A stretch of DNA of 9,417 bases from an uncultured Dehalococcoidia bacterium (GCA_937954195.1 CALFYR010000104.1:1-9417), one strand, 5' to 3'. Shown: positions 1-5,289, counted from the stretch's first letter. The notes: generated by a model from the letters alone, not told the origin. Program-made: numbers and translations.

Positions 1-2
1 TG

Positions 3-116
3 CGCCGGGACGACGGCCTGCTTGAAGGCGCCGCCTGCTGGCGCGCCGATGGCGCCCCGATGGGGTATTCCGGCGGCGATGGCCTCGTCGAAGGCCGCGG
101 CCCCGCCATGTGGTGA
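3..116 (+). CDS. C-terminal fragment of an unrecognised protein
   Basis: The reading frame that begins at base 3 is open from the window edge to a TGA at 114-116. It encodes about 37 residues ending in GPAMW. I prefer this frame because its codons match the C/G-ending usage of neighbouring genes and its residue mix (Gly, Asp, Glu, Trp) is ordinary. Frame 1 is also open, up to a TAG at 124-126, but gives an Ala/Pro-rich, low-quality peptide; frame 2 stops at once. No domain or motif can be recognised in so short a tail, so no function is proposed. The stop lies only 8 bases before the -10-like hexamer of the next gene, so the two genes probably do not share a transcript start. Confidence 0.5.
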   Translation, partial: RRDDGLLEGAACWRADGAPMGYSGGDGLVEGRGPAMW

Positions 117-123
117 GACTCGC

Positions 124-135
124 TAGACTGAGTTG
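124..135 (+). promoter_or_regulatory. -10 element of a leaderless start for the GNAT gene
   Basis: TAGACT at 124-129 fits the TAnnnT pattern of a sigma-70-type -10 box and is followed by exactly 6 nt before the ATG at 136. Transcription would therefore start on or next to the A of the start codon. No purine-rich ribosome-binding sequence and no good -35 box are visible. A TTG at 133-135, in frame, is a possible alternative start one codon earlier. Confidence 0.55.
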
Positions 136-151
136 ATGCAATCAGTTGCAT
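136..151 (+). repeat. Perfect inverted repeat at the GNAT start codon
   Basis: ATGCAA-TCAG-TTGCAT is a perfect 6-bp inverted repeat with a 4-nt spacer, and its first three bases are the start codon itself. As DNA it would be a 16-bp AT-rich palindrome just downstream of the -10 box, a normal repressor position. As RNA it would form a small hairpin at the extreme 5' end of a leaderless message. Either role is inference. Confidence 0.5.
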
Positions 152-630
152 TTGCACAACTCCGCAGCGAGCACTTTGGTCGCGCACACGAAATCGTGGT
201 GGCAGCCACCCACTGGCTGAACGCCCGGGGCGTCCGCCAATGGGATACGCCCATCCCCCCGGAGACGTACCGCGAGCGCCACGACGCCGGCCTGAACTAC
301 GGCCTTTTCGACAACGGCGACCTGGTGGCCGTCATGACGCTCAAAGAGGAAGTGCCAGCCTATTGGCAGCCCGTCCGCGAATTCCGCACGCCGTTCCGCT
401 GGCTCTCTACGCTCGCGATAGACCGTGCGCACGCCGGTGGTGGCCTGGGTAGAAAGGCGCTCCTCGGGGCGGAGGACCATCTGCGGAACGCCGGCATCCC
501 GCTCATCTACCTGGACTGCGTCGATCGTGGGGGTGCGCTGCCGCGGTTCTACTCCGGCGCCGGCTTCACCATGCTCGAACGCCGCGAGTGGCCGGATTGG
601 ACCATGTGCCTCTTTTCGAAGGACCTCTGA
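136..630 (+). CDS. GNAT-family N-acetyltransferase
   Basis: This 164-residue protein is a cytoplasmic acetyl-CoA-dependent N-acyltransferase of the GNAT (Acetyltransf_1) superfamily; the acceptor cannot be predicted. The fold signature is visible. Strand beta4 and the pyrophosphate loop form motif A at about residues 90-110 (LSTLAIDRAHAGGGLGRKAL), with glycines 101-103 and 105 in the acetyl-CoA-binding turn. Motif B ends in PRFYSGAGF at 136-144, where Tyr139 sits at the usual general-acid position. The N-terminal third carries the expected helices and an NGDLVAVMTL strand (60-69). Length is normal for a single-domain GNAT. I start at the ATG because of the -10 spacing; the TTG just before it would add one residue. 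The gene ends one base from the convergent CGNR gene with no terminator hairpin between them. Family assignment is firm; substrate is unknown. Confidence 0.9.
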   Translation: MQSVAFAQLRSEHFGRAHEIVVAATHWLNARGVRQWDTPIPPETYRERHDAGLNYGLFDNGDLVAVMTLKEEVPAYWQPVREFRTPFRWLSTLAIDRAHAGGGLGRKALLGAEDHLRNAGIPLIYLDCVDRGGALPRFYSGAGFTMLERREWPDWTMCLFSKDL

Positions 631-631
631 C

Positions 632-1171
632 TCAGGCCGTCTCGGCCGCCGCCTTCTTCCGCGCCCGGTAGGCGCGGACTTTCTCCCGCGAACCACAGCT
701 CGCCATGTCGCACCAGCGCCGCGAGCGGTTCTTCGTCGTGTCGTAGTAGCACCAGCCGCAAGAACTGCACGCCTTAAACCGCTCAAATTCGCCGAGCAGC
801 TGCGCCTCGTACGTTTGGTGAACCAGCATCGCGAGCGCTCCCGCCACCCCGGCGTCCCGCGGCGCAACCGAGAGCGCGCCATCCTCTCCCCGCGCCACCA
901 CCAGCGGCGCGTCCCGCGTGATCGAAGCAAGGAATGGCCCGGTCCGTGGGTCAGCCGCCGGGCCGCCACTGCGTTCGGTTACCAGTGCGATAAGCGCCGC
1001 CCGGAGTCGCCGCGCCGTTCGAAGGTCCTCGTCCGAGACCCCGGTTCCGGGAGCCAGCAACCCATGATCCTGCAACCAGCCGCCCAACCCTTCCGCCGTC
1101 CCGAGCGCGTCCCCCTCGGCGGAACGGCTGGTCAGGAACTCCAACAGCGTTTCCCAGCGCGGCATGTCCAT
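632..1171 (-). CDS. ABATE-domain / CGNR zinc-finger putative transcription regulator
   Basis: The 179-residue product has the two-part layout of the ABATE (PF07336) plus CGNR zinc-finger (PF11706) family, annotated as putative stress-induced transcription regulators. The N-terminal part (about 5-125) is the helical ABATE-like region, with the SDEDLRTARRLRAAL helix at 46-60 and a poorly conserved middle. The C-terminal finger (131-173) is diagnostic. Cys135 and Cys138, then Cys154 and Cys159, are the predicted zinc ligands, and the flanking pattern RFKACSSCGWCYYD...NRSRRWCDMASCGSR matches the family. The name-giving CGNR is CGSR here (159-162), a mild variant. A basic tail (RAYRARKK) suits nucleic-acid contact. 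The ATG at 1171 is supported by a promoter ending 7 nt upstream; a second in-frame ATG lies two codons in. The gene diverges from the small gene at 1287 and may control that region, which is inference. DNA targets of this family are largely unknown. Confidence 0.88.
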   Translation of the reverse strand: MDMPRWETLLEFLTSRSAEGDALGTAEGLGGWLQDHGLLAPGTGVSDEDLRTARRLRAALIALVTERSGGPAADPRTGPFLASITRDAPLVVARGEDGALSVAPRDAGVAGALAMLVHQTYEAQLLGEFERFKACSSCGWCYYDTTKNRSRRWCDMASCGSREKVRAYRARKKAAAETA

Positions 1172-1178
1172 TCCCGCA

Positions 1179-1208
1179 AACGTACCACGGCAGCGTGACC
1201 GATGTCAC
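1179..1208 (-). promoter_or_regulatory. Promoter of the CGNR gene, leaderless type, with inverted repeat on the -35
   Basis: On the minus strand, GTGACA (plus-strand 1203-1208, five of six to TTGACA) is followed after 18 nt by TACGTT (plus-strand 1179-1184), preceded by TGG, an extended -10. Only 7 nt separate TACGTT from the ATG and there is no Shine-Dalgarno sequence, so a leaderless start is likely. The -35 overlaps a perfect inverted repeat, GTGAC-CGAT-GTCAC (1195-1208), a reasonable operator candidate. Confidence 0.6.
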
Positions 1209-1220
1209 TATCAAACGTTG

Positions 1221-1250
1221 TTTACAGGTAACGTAGTAACCGGCTAAGCT
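1221..1250 (+). promoter_or_regulatory. Promoter of the small basic protein gene
   Basis: TTTACA at 1221-1226 (five of six to TTGACA) and TAAGCT at 1245-1250 are separated by 18 nt and point toward the gene at 1287, giving a leader of about 30 nt. GTAAC occurs at 1228-1232 and 1236-1240 within the spacer and again at 1260-1264 just after the predicted start, offsets of 8 and 24 bases. The element lies back to back with the CGNR promoter; the two -35 boxes are 12 bases apart. Confidence 0.5.
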
Positions 1251-1286
1251 GATTAGCAAGTAACGGGAAGGAACCTCTCACCACAC

Positions 1287-1517
1287 ATGGATTACGAAGC
1301 TCTCGCCTACGCCAAAATTCACGACTATTCGCGCGAACGTTGCCGCCAGCGGCTGGTGAACCATGCGCGGACCCTCAACCCGCCTACTCGTGGTCCCGGT
1401 GCTTTCGCGCGCCTCGATCGCGTCCTGATACGGCTCGGCCATGGCGCTTCGAAGCGCCAGGCTCGCCGCGCGGCCTCCAGCGGAGGCGACCTCCCCATGC
1501 GAGGCGCCTACCGCTAG
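1287..1517 (+). CDS. Small basic hypothetical protein
   Basis: I do not recognise this 76-residue protein. It is strongly basic, with no signal peptide, membrane segment or cysteine pair. The N-terminal half (about 2-30) could form an amphipathic helix containing KIHDYSRERCRQRL; a second helical stretch (about 39-63) contains ARLDRVLIRLG followed by a Lys/Arg-rich run. This helix, linker, 'RLG' layout resembles small uncharacterised proteins common in Chloroflexota and Actinobacteria, a memory-based impression only. Support for a real gene: a plausible promoter, a GGAAGGA purine run at 1266-1272 (14 nt before the ATG, longer than ideal), and a first half with natural codon use. Against it: the second half overlaps an 18-bp perfect palindrome and two hairpins, so the true protein may be shorter or the region may be a structured RNA. 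Confidence 0.55.
   Translation: MDYEALAYAKIHDYSRERCRQRLVNHARTLNPPTRGPGAFARLDRVLIRLGHGASKRQARRAASSGGDLPMRGAYR
1442..1459. repeat. 18-bp perfect palindrome
   Basis: TGGCGCTTCGAAGCGCCA reads identically on both strands. It lies inside the small gene at 1287. A second hairpin follows closely: GCCTCC (1473-1478), loop AGC, GGAGGC (1482-1487). Two degenerate units, GGCGC...AGGCTCGC, can be aligned at about 1443-1466 and 1503-1523. Confidence 0.6.
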
Positions 1518-1540
1518 GCTCGCGCCCCGTGGCACGCGAG
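1499..1540 (+). repeat. Overlapping alternative inverted repeats before the metalloprotease gene
   Basis: GCGAG (1499-1503) can pair with CTCGC (1519-1523), with an inner CCTA/TAGG stem. The same middle segment, CTCGCG (1519-1524), can instead pair with CGCGAG (1535-1540). The two pairings exclude each other. The 3' arm ends four bases before the -10-like box of the next gene, so the repeat covers its -35 region and the end of the small gene. Confidence 0.4.
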
Positions 1541-1549
1541 TGTCACACT
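1541..1549 (+). promoter_or_regulatory. Extended -10 of a leaderless start for the metalloprotease gene
   Basis: TGT followed by CACACT (1544-1549) is an extended -10-like element whose hexamer departs from TAnnnT only at the first base. Exactly 6 nt (GTCCCC) separate it from the ATG at 1556, the same spacing as for the GNAT and tsaD genes. There is no Shine-Dalgarno sequence. Confidence 0.45.
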
Positions 1550-1555
1550 GTCCCC

Positions 1556-2488
1556 ATGAGACGCCCCCACAGCTGGCTTGCCGCATTGCTCGCCTGTGGG
1601 GGCGTCCTCTTGTTCGCCGGCGCGGCCCGATCCGAATCGCCCGTCCTGCCCGTCGCGGCACCGGCCGAAGTCATCGAAGTCCGCCTCACCCTCGCCTGGC
1701 CGGGTCACTCCGAGGTGCTCGAAGTCGCCATGTTCGCGCTCGATGACGGAACTCTCGAGTCGGCGAACAGGATCGAAGCCGGGCGCGCGGCGATGCTCGC
1801 ACGCTTCCCCGGCGCGGTCCTGATCGAGCCCGCCGACGTGTCCGCCCAATACCAGTTGTTCAACATCCGCTGGCGCGAACCAACCGCGCAATGGTTCTAC
1901 AACCCTTCCGGCGAGACTCCCGCCCTCCAGCCCGAAACATCCGCCGCCGCCATTGCCGCCGGGGCGGCCGCATGGGATGGCGCCGGCGGCACGCCGTGGT
2001 CGTTCAGCTACGCCGGCGAAACCACCACCGCCACCGGCTGCAACGGCATCCCGGAAGCCATCCCGCGCGACGGCGTGAACGTGGTCGGCTGGGGCGCTAT
2101 CGCCGGCGGCTACCTCGGCTATTCGTGCTGGTGGCGCAGCGCGTCCCTCGTCGAAGGCACCCCCTACTTCGAAGCCCTTGAGTTCGACGTCGTGTTCGAG
2201 CCGCTGTTCTCGTACACCCCGCAAACGCTGCAGGCGCTCGCACTCCACGAATTCGGCCACGCGCTTGGCCTGGACCATACCGAGGAATCGCTCTGCCCCG
2301 GTCAGGCCATGTGCTCGGGGACCAACGCGATGATCTTCACCGAACCGCGCCCGGATGACCTGGCCGGCCTCGTGGCCCTCTACGGGCTCGCGCCCACACC
2401 CGTGCCGTCGCCCACACCGTCCGCGACCCCCACGCCCCTCCCGGACTACCCCCGTCGCAGCACGCTCACCGGCGTCGCGCGCGACTGA
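1556..2488 (+). CDS. Secreted matrixin-like zinc metalloprotease with Pro/Thr tail
   Basis: This 310-residue protein is predicted to be an exported zinc endopeptidase of the metzincin/matrixin type (Peptidase_M10, PF00413). Residues 1-25 form a signal peptide: MRRPHSW, then a hydrophobic run ending near AGAARS. A Cys at 14 is a poor lipobox because the hydrophobic core lies mostly after it. The catalytic motif HEFGHALGLDH (231-241) supplies three zinc-binding histidines (231, 235, 241) and the base Glu232. Met259 in NAMIF is the likely Met-turn. Upstream residues 104-215 show the matrixin beta-sheet pattern. Cysteines 162/191 and 247/253 could form disulfides. After the domain (to about 279) comes a Pro/Ser/Thr linker, PTPVPSPTPSATPTPLP, and a short end without an anchor. 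No cysteine-switch propeptide is visible. The frame stays open upstream to 1340, but that extension lacks export features and overlaps the previous gene. Confidence 0.85.
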   Translation: MRRPHSWLAALLACGGVLLFAGAARSESPVLPVAAPAEVIEVRLTLAWPGHSEVLEVAMFALDDGTLESANRIEAGRAAMLARFPGAVLIEPADVSAQYQLFNIRWREPTAQWFYNPSGETPALQPETSAAAIAAGAAAWDGAGGTPWSFSYAGETTTATGCNGIPEAIPRDGVNVVGWGAIAGGYLGYSCWWRSASLVEGTPYFEALEFDVVFEPLFSYTPQTLQALALHEFGHALGLDHTEESLCPGQAMCSGTNAMIFTEPRPDDLAGLVALYGLAPTPVPSPTPSATPTPLPDYPRRSTLTGVARD

Positions 2489-2510
2489 CCGCCTCAGTCC
2501 GGGCTACACT
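2483..2510 (+). promoter_or_regulatory. Promoter and operator-like repeat for the dienelactone-hydrolase-family gene
   Basis: TACACT at 2505-2510 is the -10 candidate. The predicted start near 2517 leaves a leader of about 24 nt that contains a ribosome-binding site, unlike the leaderless genes. Just upstream lies a perfect inverted repeat, GACTGA-CCGCC-TCAGTC (2483-2499), which includes the stop codon of the metalloprotease gene and would cover the -35 region. No convincing -35 box is seen, so the repeat may be where a regulator binds, or merely a weak hairpin after the upstream gene. Confidence 0.42.
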
Positions 2511-2529
2511 GCGCCACCACCCTCACCAC

Positions 2530-2533
2530 GGAG
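2530..2533 (+). promoter_or_regulatory. Ribosome-binding site that fixes the GTG start
   Basis: GGAG at 2530-2533 lies 7 nt before the GTG at 2541. It selects that GTG over the open extension of the same frame to 2355, which would run through the metalloprotease gene and has no start signal. Confidence 0.6.
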
Positions 2534-2540
2534 ACTGCCT

Positions 2541-3302
2541 GTGTGCTTCCCGCATGATGCCCTGCCGCCAATTCCCGCGATTGCCGGCGGGGCCGTCGAT
2601 ACCGAGGACCTCGTCCTCGAATCCTCCGATGGCAACAAATTCGCCGCCTTCATCGCCCGCGCTGAGACTCCGAACCGCGCCGGCATGGTCGTCCTGCCCG
2701 ATATCCGCGGCCTCTACCCGTTCTATGAAGAGCTCGCCATCCGCTTCGCCGAGCAGGGCATCAACTCGGTCGCAATCGACTACTTCGGTCGCACCGCCGG
2801 CGTCGCCAAGCGCGATGCAGACTTCCCCTGGATGGAGCACGTCCCGAAAACGAAGCAGGACGAACTCGCGAAAGACGTTGCCTCCGCAATCGCCTACCTG
2901 CGTTCCGAAGCGGGTGGAAGCTGCACGTCGGTGTTCACCGTCGGCTTCTGCTTCGGTGGCTCCACGTCGTGGAACCAGGCCGGCTATGGTCACGGGCTCA
3001 ACGGTGTCATCGGCTTCTACGGCCGCCCCGGGCCCGGCTTCGATGGCTCCCCCGGGCCGAAGGACCGCGTGAGGGACTTCAAGGCGCCGGTCCTTGCCCT
3101 CATGGGCGGCGCCGATCAGGGCATCCCCGTCGCTGACATCGAAGCGTTCCGCGACGCGATGAACGAGGCCGGCGTGGAGAACGAAGTGGTCATCTACGAC
3201 GGCGCCCCACACTCCTTCTTCGACCGCGCCTTCGAGCAGTTCGCGAAGGAAAGCGCCGACGCCTGGGACCGCATGCTCGCCTTCGTCGCAAGCAAACGGT
3301 AA
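2541..3302 (+). CDS. Dienelactone hydrolase family alpha/beta hydrolase
   Basis: The 253-residue cytoplasmic protein belongs to the dienelactone hydrolase family (PF01738), alpha/beta hydrolases with a Cys-Asp-His triad that open dienelactones or cleave related esters. The nucleophile elbow is GFCFGG (135-140) with Cys137; Asp192 in MGGADQGIP and His224 in GAPHSFFD complete the triad. PDIRGL (53-58) places Asp54 where characterised enzymes have the active-site Glu. Arg84 in YFGRTA corresponds to the substrate-carboxylate-binding Arg region. Length is normal for the family and there is no signal peptide. Translation from the GTG is supported by GGAG seven bases upstream. No other aromatic-degradation genes are present, so the true substrate is open; many relatives are general carboxylesterases. 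A promoter and inverted repeat upstream suggest separate transcription. Family is certain, substrate is not. Confidence 0.92.
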   Translation: MCFPHDALPPIPAIAGGAVDTEDLVLESSDGNKFAAFIARAETPNRAGMVVLPDIRGLYPFYEELAIRFAEQGINSVAIDYFGRTAGVAKRDADFPWMEHVPKTKQDELAKDVASAIAYLRSEAGGSCTSVFTVGFCFGGSTSWNQAGYGHGLNGVIGFYGRPGPGFDGSPGPKDRVRDFKAPVLALMGGADQGIPVADIEAFRDAMNEAGVENEVVIYDGAPHSFFDRAFEQFAKESADAWDRMLAFVASKR

Positions 3303-3389
3303 GGATTACCCCTTTACCCCCGCCTTCAGAGCGTTAGCACGGCGGACGAATATCTCTCTGAACAACCGCGCATGGTTGGGGGAGTGTCG

Positions 3390-4814
3390 ATGAGCGTCCG
3401 CCGTGCTTCGCTGGTTGCCCTCTGGGCCGTCGTCTTCACACCTGCCGCCGCTTTCGCGGTCATGCTCAGCGACCCCGCGAACCTCGACCCAACGATCATG
3501 AAGCCCACTGAGCACTTCTGGATCGTCTCGGTCGCCGCCCTCCTTTCGGGTGTCATTGGCACGGCGCTCGCCCTCTCCGTCCAAAGCGTGCGGACCACCC
3601 GGACCGTCTACCTCGCGCTGGGCTTCATCGCCATCGCGCTGATCTTCGCGACCCATGGCCTCGGCACGCCCGGCGTCATCGTCCACGCCGATGAGTACCC
3701 GTACGCGGTGATCATCTCCGCCGGGTTGAGCCAGTTCGTCGGCGCGTTCTTTATCGCAATGGCGGTAGTCCCCACCAACTGGCCCGGCTCCCGCTTCGTG
3801 CGCGAACACCCGACGGCAATTCTTTCGGTGGCACTGGTGGCGCTCACCGGCTACCTCGCCAGCATGGTCTGGCGACCCCAGACCTGGGACTTCATCCCCC
3901 GTACAGACCCGTGGGATACCACGCTCGCCGCCACAACCATGGCGTTGCTGGCGTTCGCCGCGTGGCGGTACTACCGCGCATGGCGCCTCACCGAACTCCC
4001 CGGACAGCTGGCCATGGTGTTTGCGCTCTGCCTCCTCGCCCAGGCCCAGCTCTCCATGTACTACGGCACGCTCTGGCACCTGAGCTGGTGGCTCTACCAC
4101 GGCCTCCTGCTCGTCGCCTTCTGCACCCTGATTGCCGGGTGGGGCATCGAAGCCATCCGGGCGAAAAGCCTCATCGTGTTCTCTCGCGCCATCGAACTGC
4201 GTGACTCGCTGGACCGCGTGAACAGCACCGCTGCCGAAGAACTCGAAGCGCTCGAAGCCGCCGTCGAAGCCAAGGACGCCTATACGCGCCACCACATGGG
4301 CCGCGTCGCCGAATACGCCGAGGCCATCGCGCGCGAACTCGGTTTGAGCGAGGAACTCGTCGAGGTCGCCGTCACCGCCGGCCGCATCCACGACGTCGGC
4401 AAGATCACGGTGCCCGATGCGGTGCTGCTGAAGCCCGGCCGCCTCACCGCCGAAGAGTTCGAGCAGATGAAGCATCACACCCTCCGCGGCGAACACATCG
4501 CGAACAGTACGCGCGTCCTCGCCCATGTTGCGAAGGCGGTGCGCGCCCACCACGAACGCTGGGGCGGCAACGGCTACCCCGATGGCCTCAAGGGCGAACA
4601 GATCCCGCTTGCCGCCCGCATCGTCGCCGTCGCCGATACGTTCGACGCTCTCACCTCGAACCGCGTCTACCGCCCGTCACGCTCGTGGGAATCCGCCGTG
4701 AACGAGATCAAGTGGGTCGCCGGCACGCAGCTCGACCCGAAGTGTGTTGACGCCTTCGTCCGCTGGCTCGAAAAGACCGGCCAGCTCGAAACGTCCCTCA
4801 AGCTCGCCGCCTGA
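3390..4814 (+). CDS. Membrane-anchored HD-GYP domain protein (probable cyclic-di-GMP phosphodiesterase)
   Basis: Residues 1-256 of this 474-residue protein contain about eight hydrophobic segments (near 7-25, 43-65, 73-90, 105-127, 143-160, 177-194, 205-225, 236-256), a membrane sensor of a type I cannot name. A short coiled coil (about 265-293) leads to a complete HD-GYP domain (about 290-465). Visible elements are EAKDAYTRHHMGRV (293-306), the HD pair His334-Asp335 in HDVGK, His362-His363, HHERWGGNGYPDG (387-399) and Asp416 in VADTFDAL. These are the metal- and substrate-binding residues of phosphodiesterases that hydrolyse cyclic di-GMP. The usual Asp of WDGxGYP is Gly392 here. GGGGGAG at 3378-3384, 5 nt before the ATG at 3390, decides the start over an ATG at 3372. 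It probably links an unknown membrane or extracellular cue to second-messenger levels. No diguanylate cyclase is nearby. Confidence 0.9.
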   Translation: MSVRRASLVALWAVVFTPAAAFAVMLSDPANLDPTIMKPTEHFWIVSVAALLSGVIGTALALSVQSVRTTRTVYLALGFIAIALIFATHGLGTPGVIVHADEYPYAVIISAGLSQFVGAFFIAMAVVPTNWPGSRFVREHPTAILSVALVALTGYLASMVWRPQTWDFIPRTDPWDTTLAATTMALLAFAAWRYYRAWRLTELPGQLAMVFALCLLAQAQLSMYYGTLWHLSWWLYHGLLLVAFCTLIAGWGIEAIRAKSLIVFSRAIELRDSLDRVNSTAAEELEALEAAVEAKDAYTRHHMGRVAEYAEAIARELGLSEELVEVAVTAGRIHDVGKITVPDAVLLKPGRLTAEEFEQMKHHTLRGEHIANSTRVLAHVAKAVRAHHERWGGNGYPDGLKGEQIPLAARIVAVADTFDALTSNRVYRPSRSWESAVNEIKWVAGTQLDPKCVDAFVRWLEKTGQLETSLKLAA

Positions 4815-4835
4815 CGCTCGCCCCGGCCAACCGGC

Positions 4836-4849
4836 TACAATCCCCGGCC
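4836..4849 (+). promoter_or_regulatory. -10 element of a near-leaderless start for the Ddn-like gene
   Basis: TACAAT at 4836-4841 is the best -10 match in the window (five of six to TATAAT). It is followed by 8 nt and then the ATG at 4850, leaving at most a base or two of leader. CTGACG at 4811-4816 could be a weak -35, but the spacer would be a long 19 nt. No ribosome-binding sequence is present. Confidence 0.6.
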
Positions 4850-5284
4850 ATGGCTGCGACCTATCGTCTTTCGTTTTTCCGCAAGGTCATCAACTTCCTC
4901 ATCCGCACCGGGCTCCGGTTCGGCATCGGCGAGAAGAACACCCGCATGCTCACGGTTGCCGGGCGCAAGTCCGGGAAGCCCATGAGCACCCCCGTCACCC
5001 TCGTCGTCGAGGGTGAGCGGCAATGGATCGTCGCGCCGTATGGCGAGCGCCAGTGGGTGAAGAATCTCCGGGCTTCGGGTACGGCCACGCTCTCACGCGG
5101 CCGCACAACCCGCCCCATCTCCGTCCGCGAGGTCAGCCACGAAGAGGCCGTCCCCGTAATGCGCGCCTACATCCAGCGAGTGGGCGTGACCCGCAGCTAC
5201 TGGGAAGTAGGCGCCAACGCCTCCGATGAAGAACTCCTGGCCATCGCCCCGAAGCACCCCGTCTTCGCCATCGACCACCAGTAG
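4850..5284 (+). CDS. Deazaflavin (F420)-dependent nitroreductase/quinone-reductase family protein
   Basis: This 144-residue protein matches the Ddn family (PF04075, 'nitroreductase/quinone reductase'), split-barrel proteins that mostly use reduced coenzyme F420. Family hallmarks are LTVAGRKSGKPMSTPVTLV (34-52; the GRxSGxxxxTP core), then QWIVAPYGERQWVKNLRASG (58-77; the W-x-x-N-L-R-A pattern), and a C-terminal helix and strand with HPVFAIDH (136-143). The N-terminal 20 residues form a hydrophobic, basic helix (FFRKVINFLIRTGLRFG), as in mycobacterial relatives that associate with membranes. Length is typical. The reaction is likely hydride transfer from F420H2 to a quinone or similar acceptor, but the substrate cannot be read from sequence and a few relatives prefer other flavins. 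No F420 biosynthesis gene is in the window. It ends in a hairpin-containing convergent gap before the response regulator. Confidence 0.87.
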   Translation: MAATYRLSFFRKVINFLIRTGLRFGIGEKNTRMLTVAGRKSGKPMSTPVTLVVEGERQWIVAPYGERQWVKNLRASGTATLSRGRTTRPISVREVSHEEAVPVMRAYIQRVGVTRSYWEVGANASDEELLAIAPKHPVFAIDHQ

Positions 5285-5289
5285 GAGTT

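Noticed and set aside
630..632. One-base gap between convergent GNAT and CGNR genes as a sign of antisense regulation
   Set aside because: Tight convergent pairs are common in compact genomes and nothing else in the sequence supports a regulatory role.
1340..1555. 72-codon upstream extension of the metalloprotease frame
   Set aside because: It overlaps the small gene, has no start signal and would bury the signal peptide; ATG 1556 has the -10 spacing and a proper export signal.
1545..1580. Possible lipobox (LLAC) at residues 11-14 of the metalloprotease
   Set aside because: The hydrophobic core continues well past the Cys, so signal peptidase I cleavage near residue 25 is more likely.
1514..2278. 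254-codon minus-strand frame opposite the metalloprotease
   Set aside because: Gly/Arg/Glu-rich shadow of a gene with an intact HExxHxxGxxH site.
2355..2540. 62-codon upstream extension of the dienelactone-hydrolase-family frame
   Set aside because: Arg/Pro-rich sequence overlapping the protease gene; GTG 2541 has a ribosome-binding site and matches the family N-terminus.
3306..3320. Direct repeat TTACCCC at 3306-3312 and 3314-3320
   Set aside because: Short, two copies only, no link to a start or promoter; noted without a proposed role.
3306..4553. 415-codon open frame on the minus strand opposite the HD-GYP gene
   Set aside because: The plus strand encodes a complete recognisable HD-GYP protein; the antisense frame is Gly/Arg/Asp/His-rich with no motif and is the usual by-product of GC-rich codon usage.
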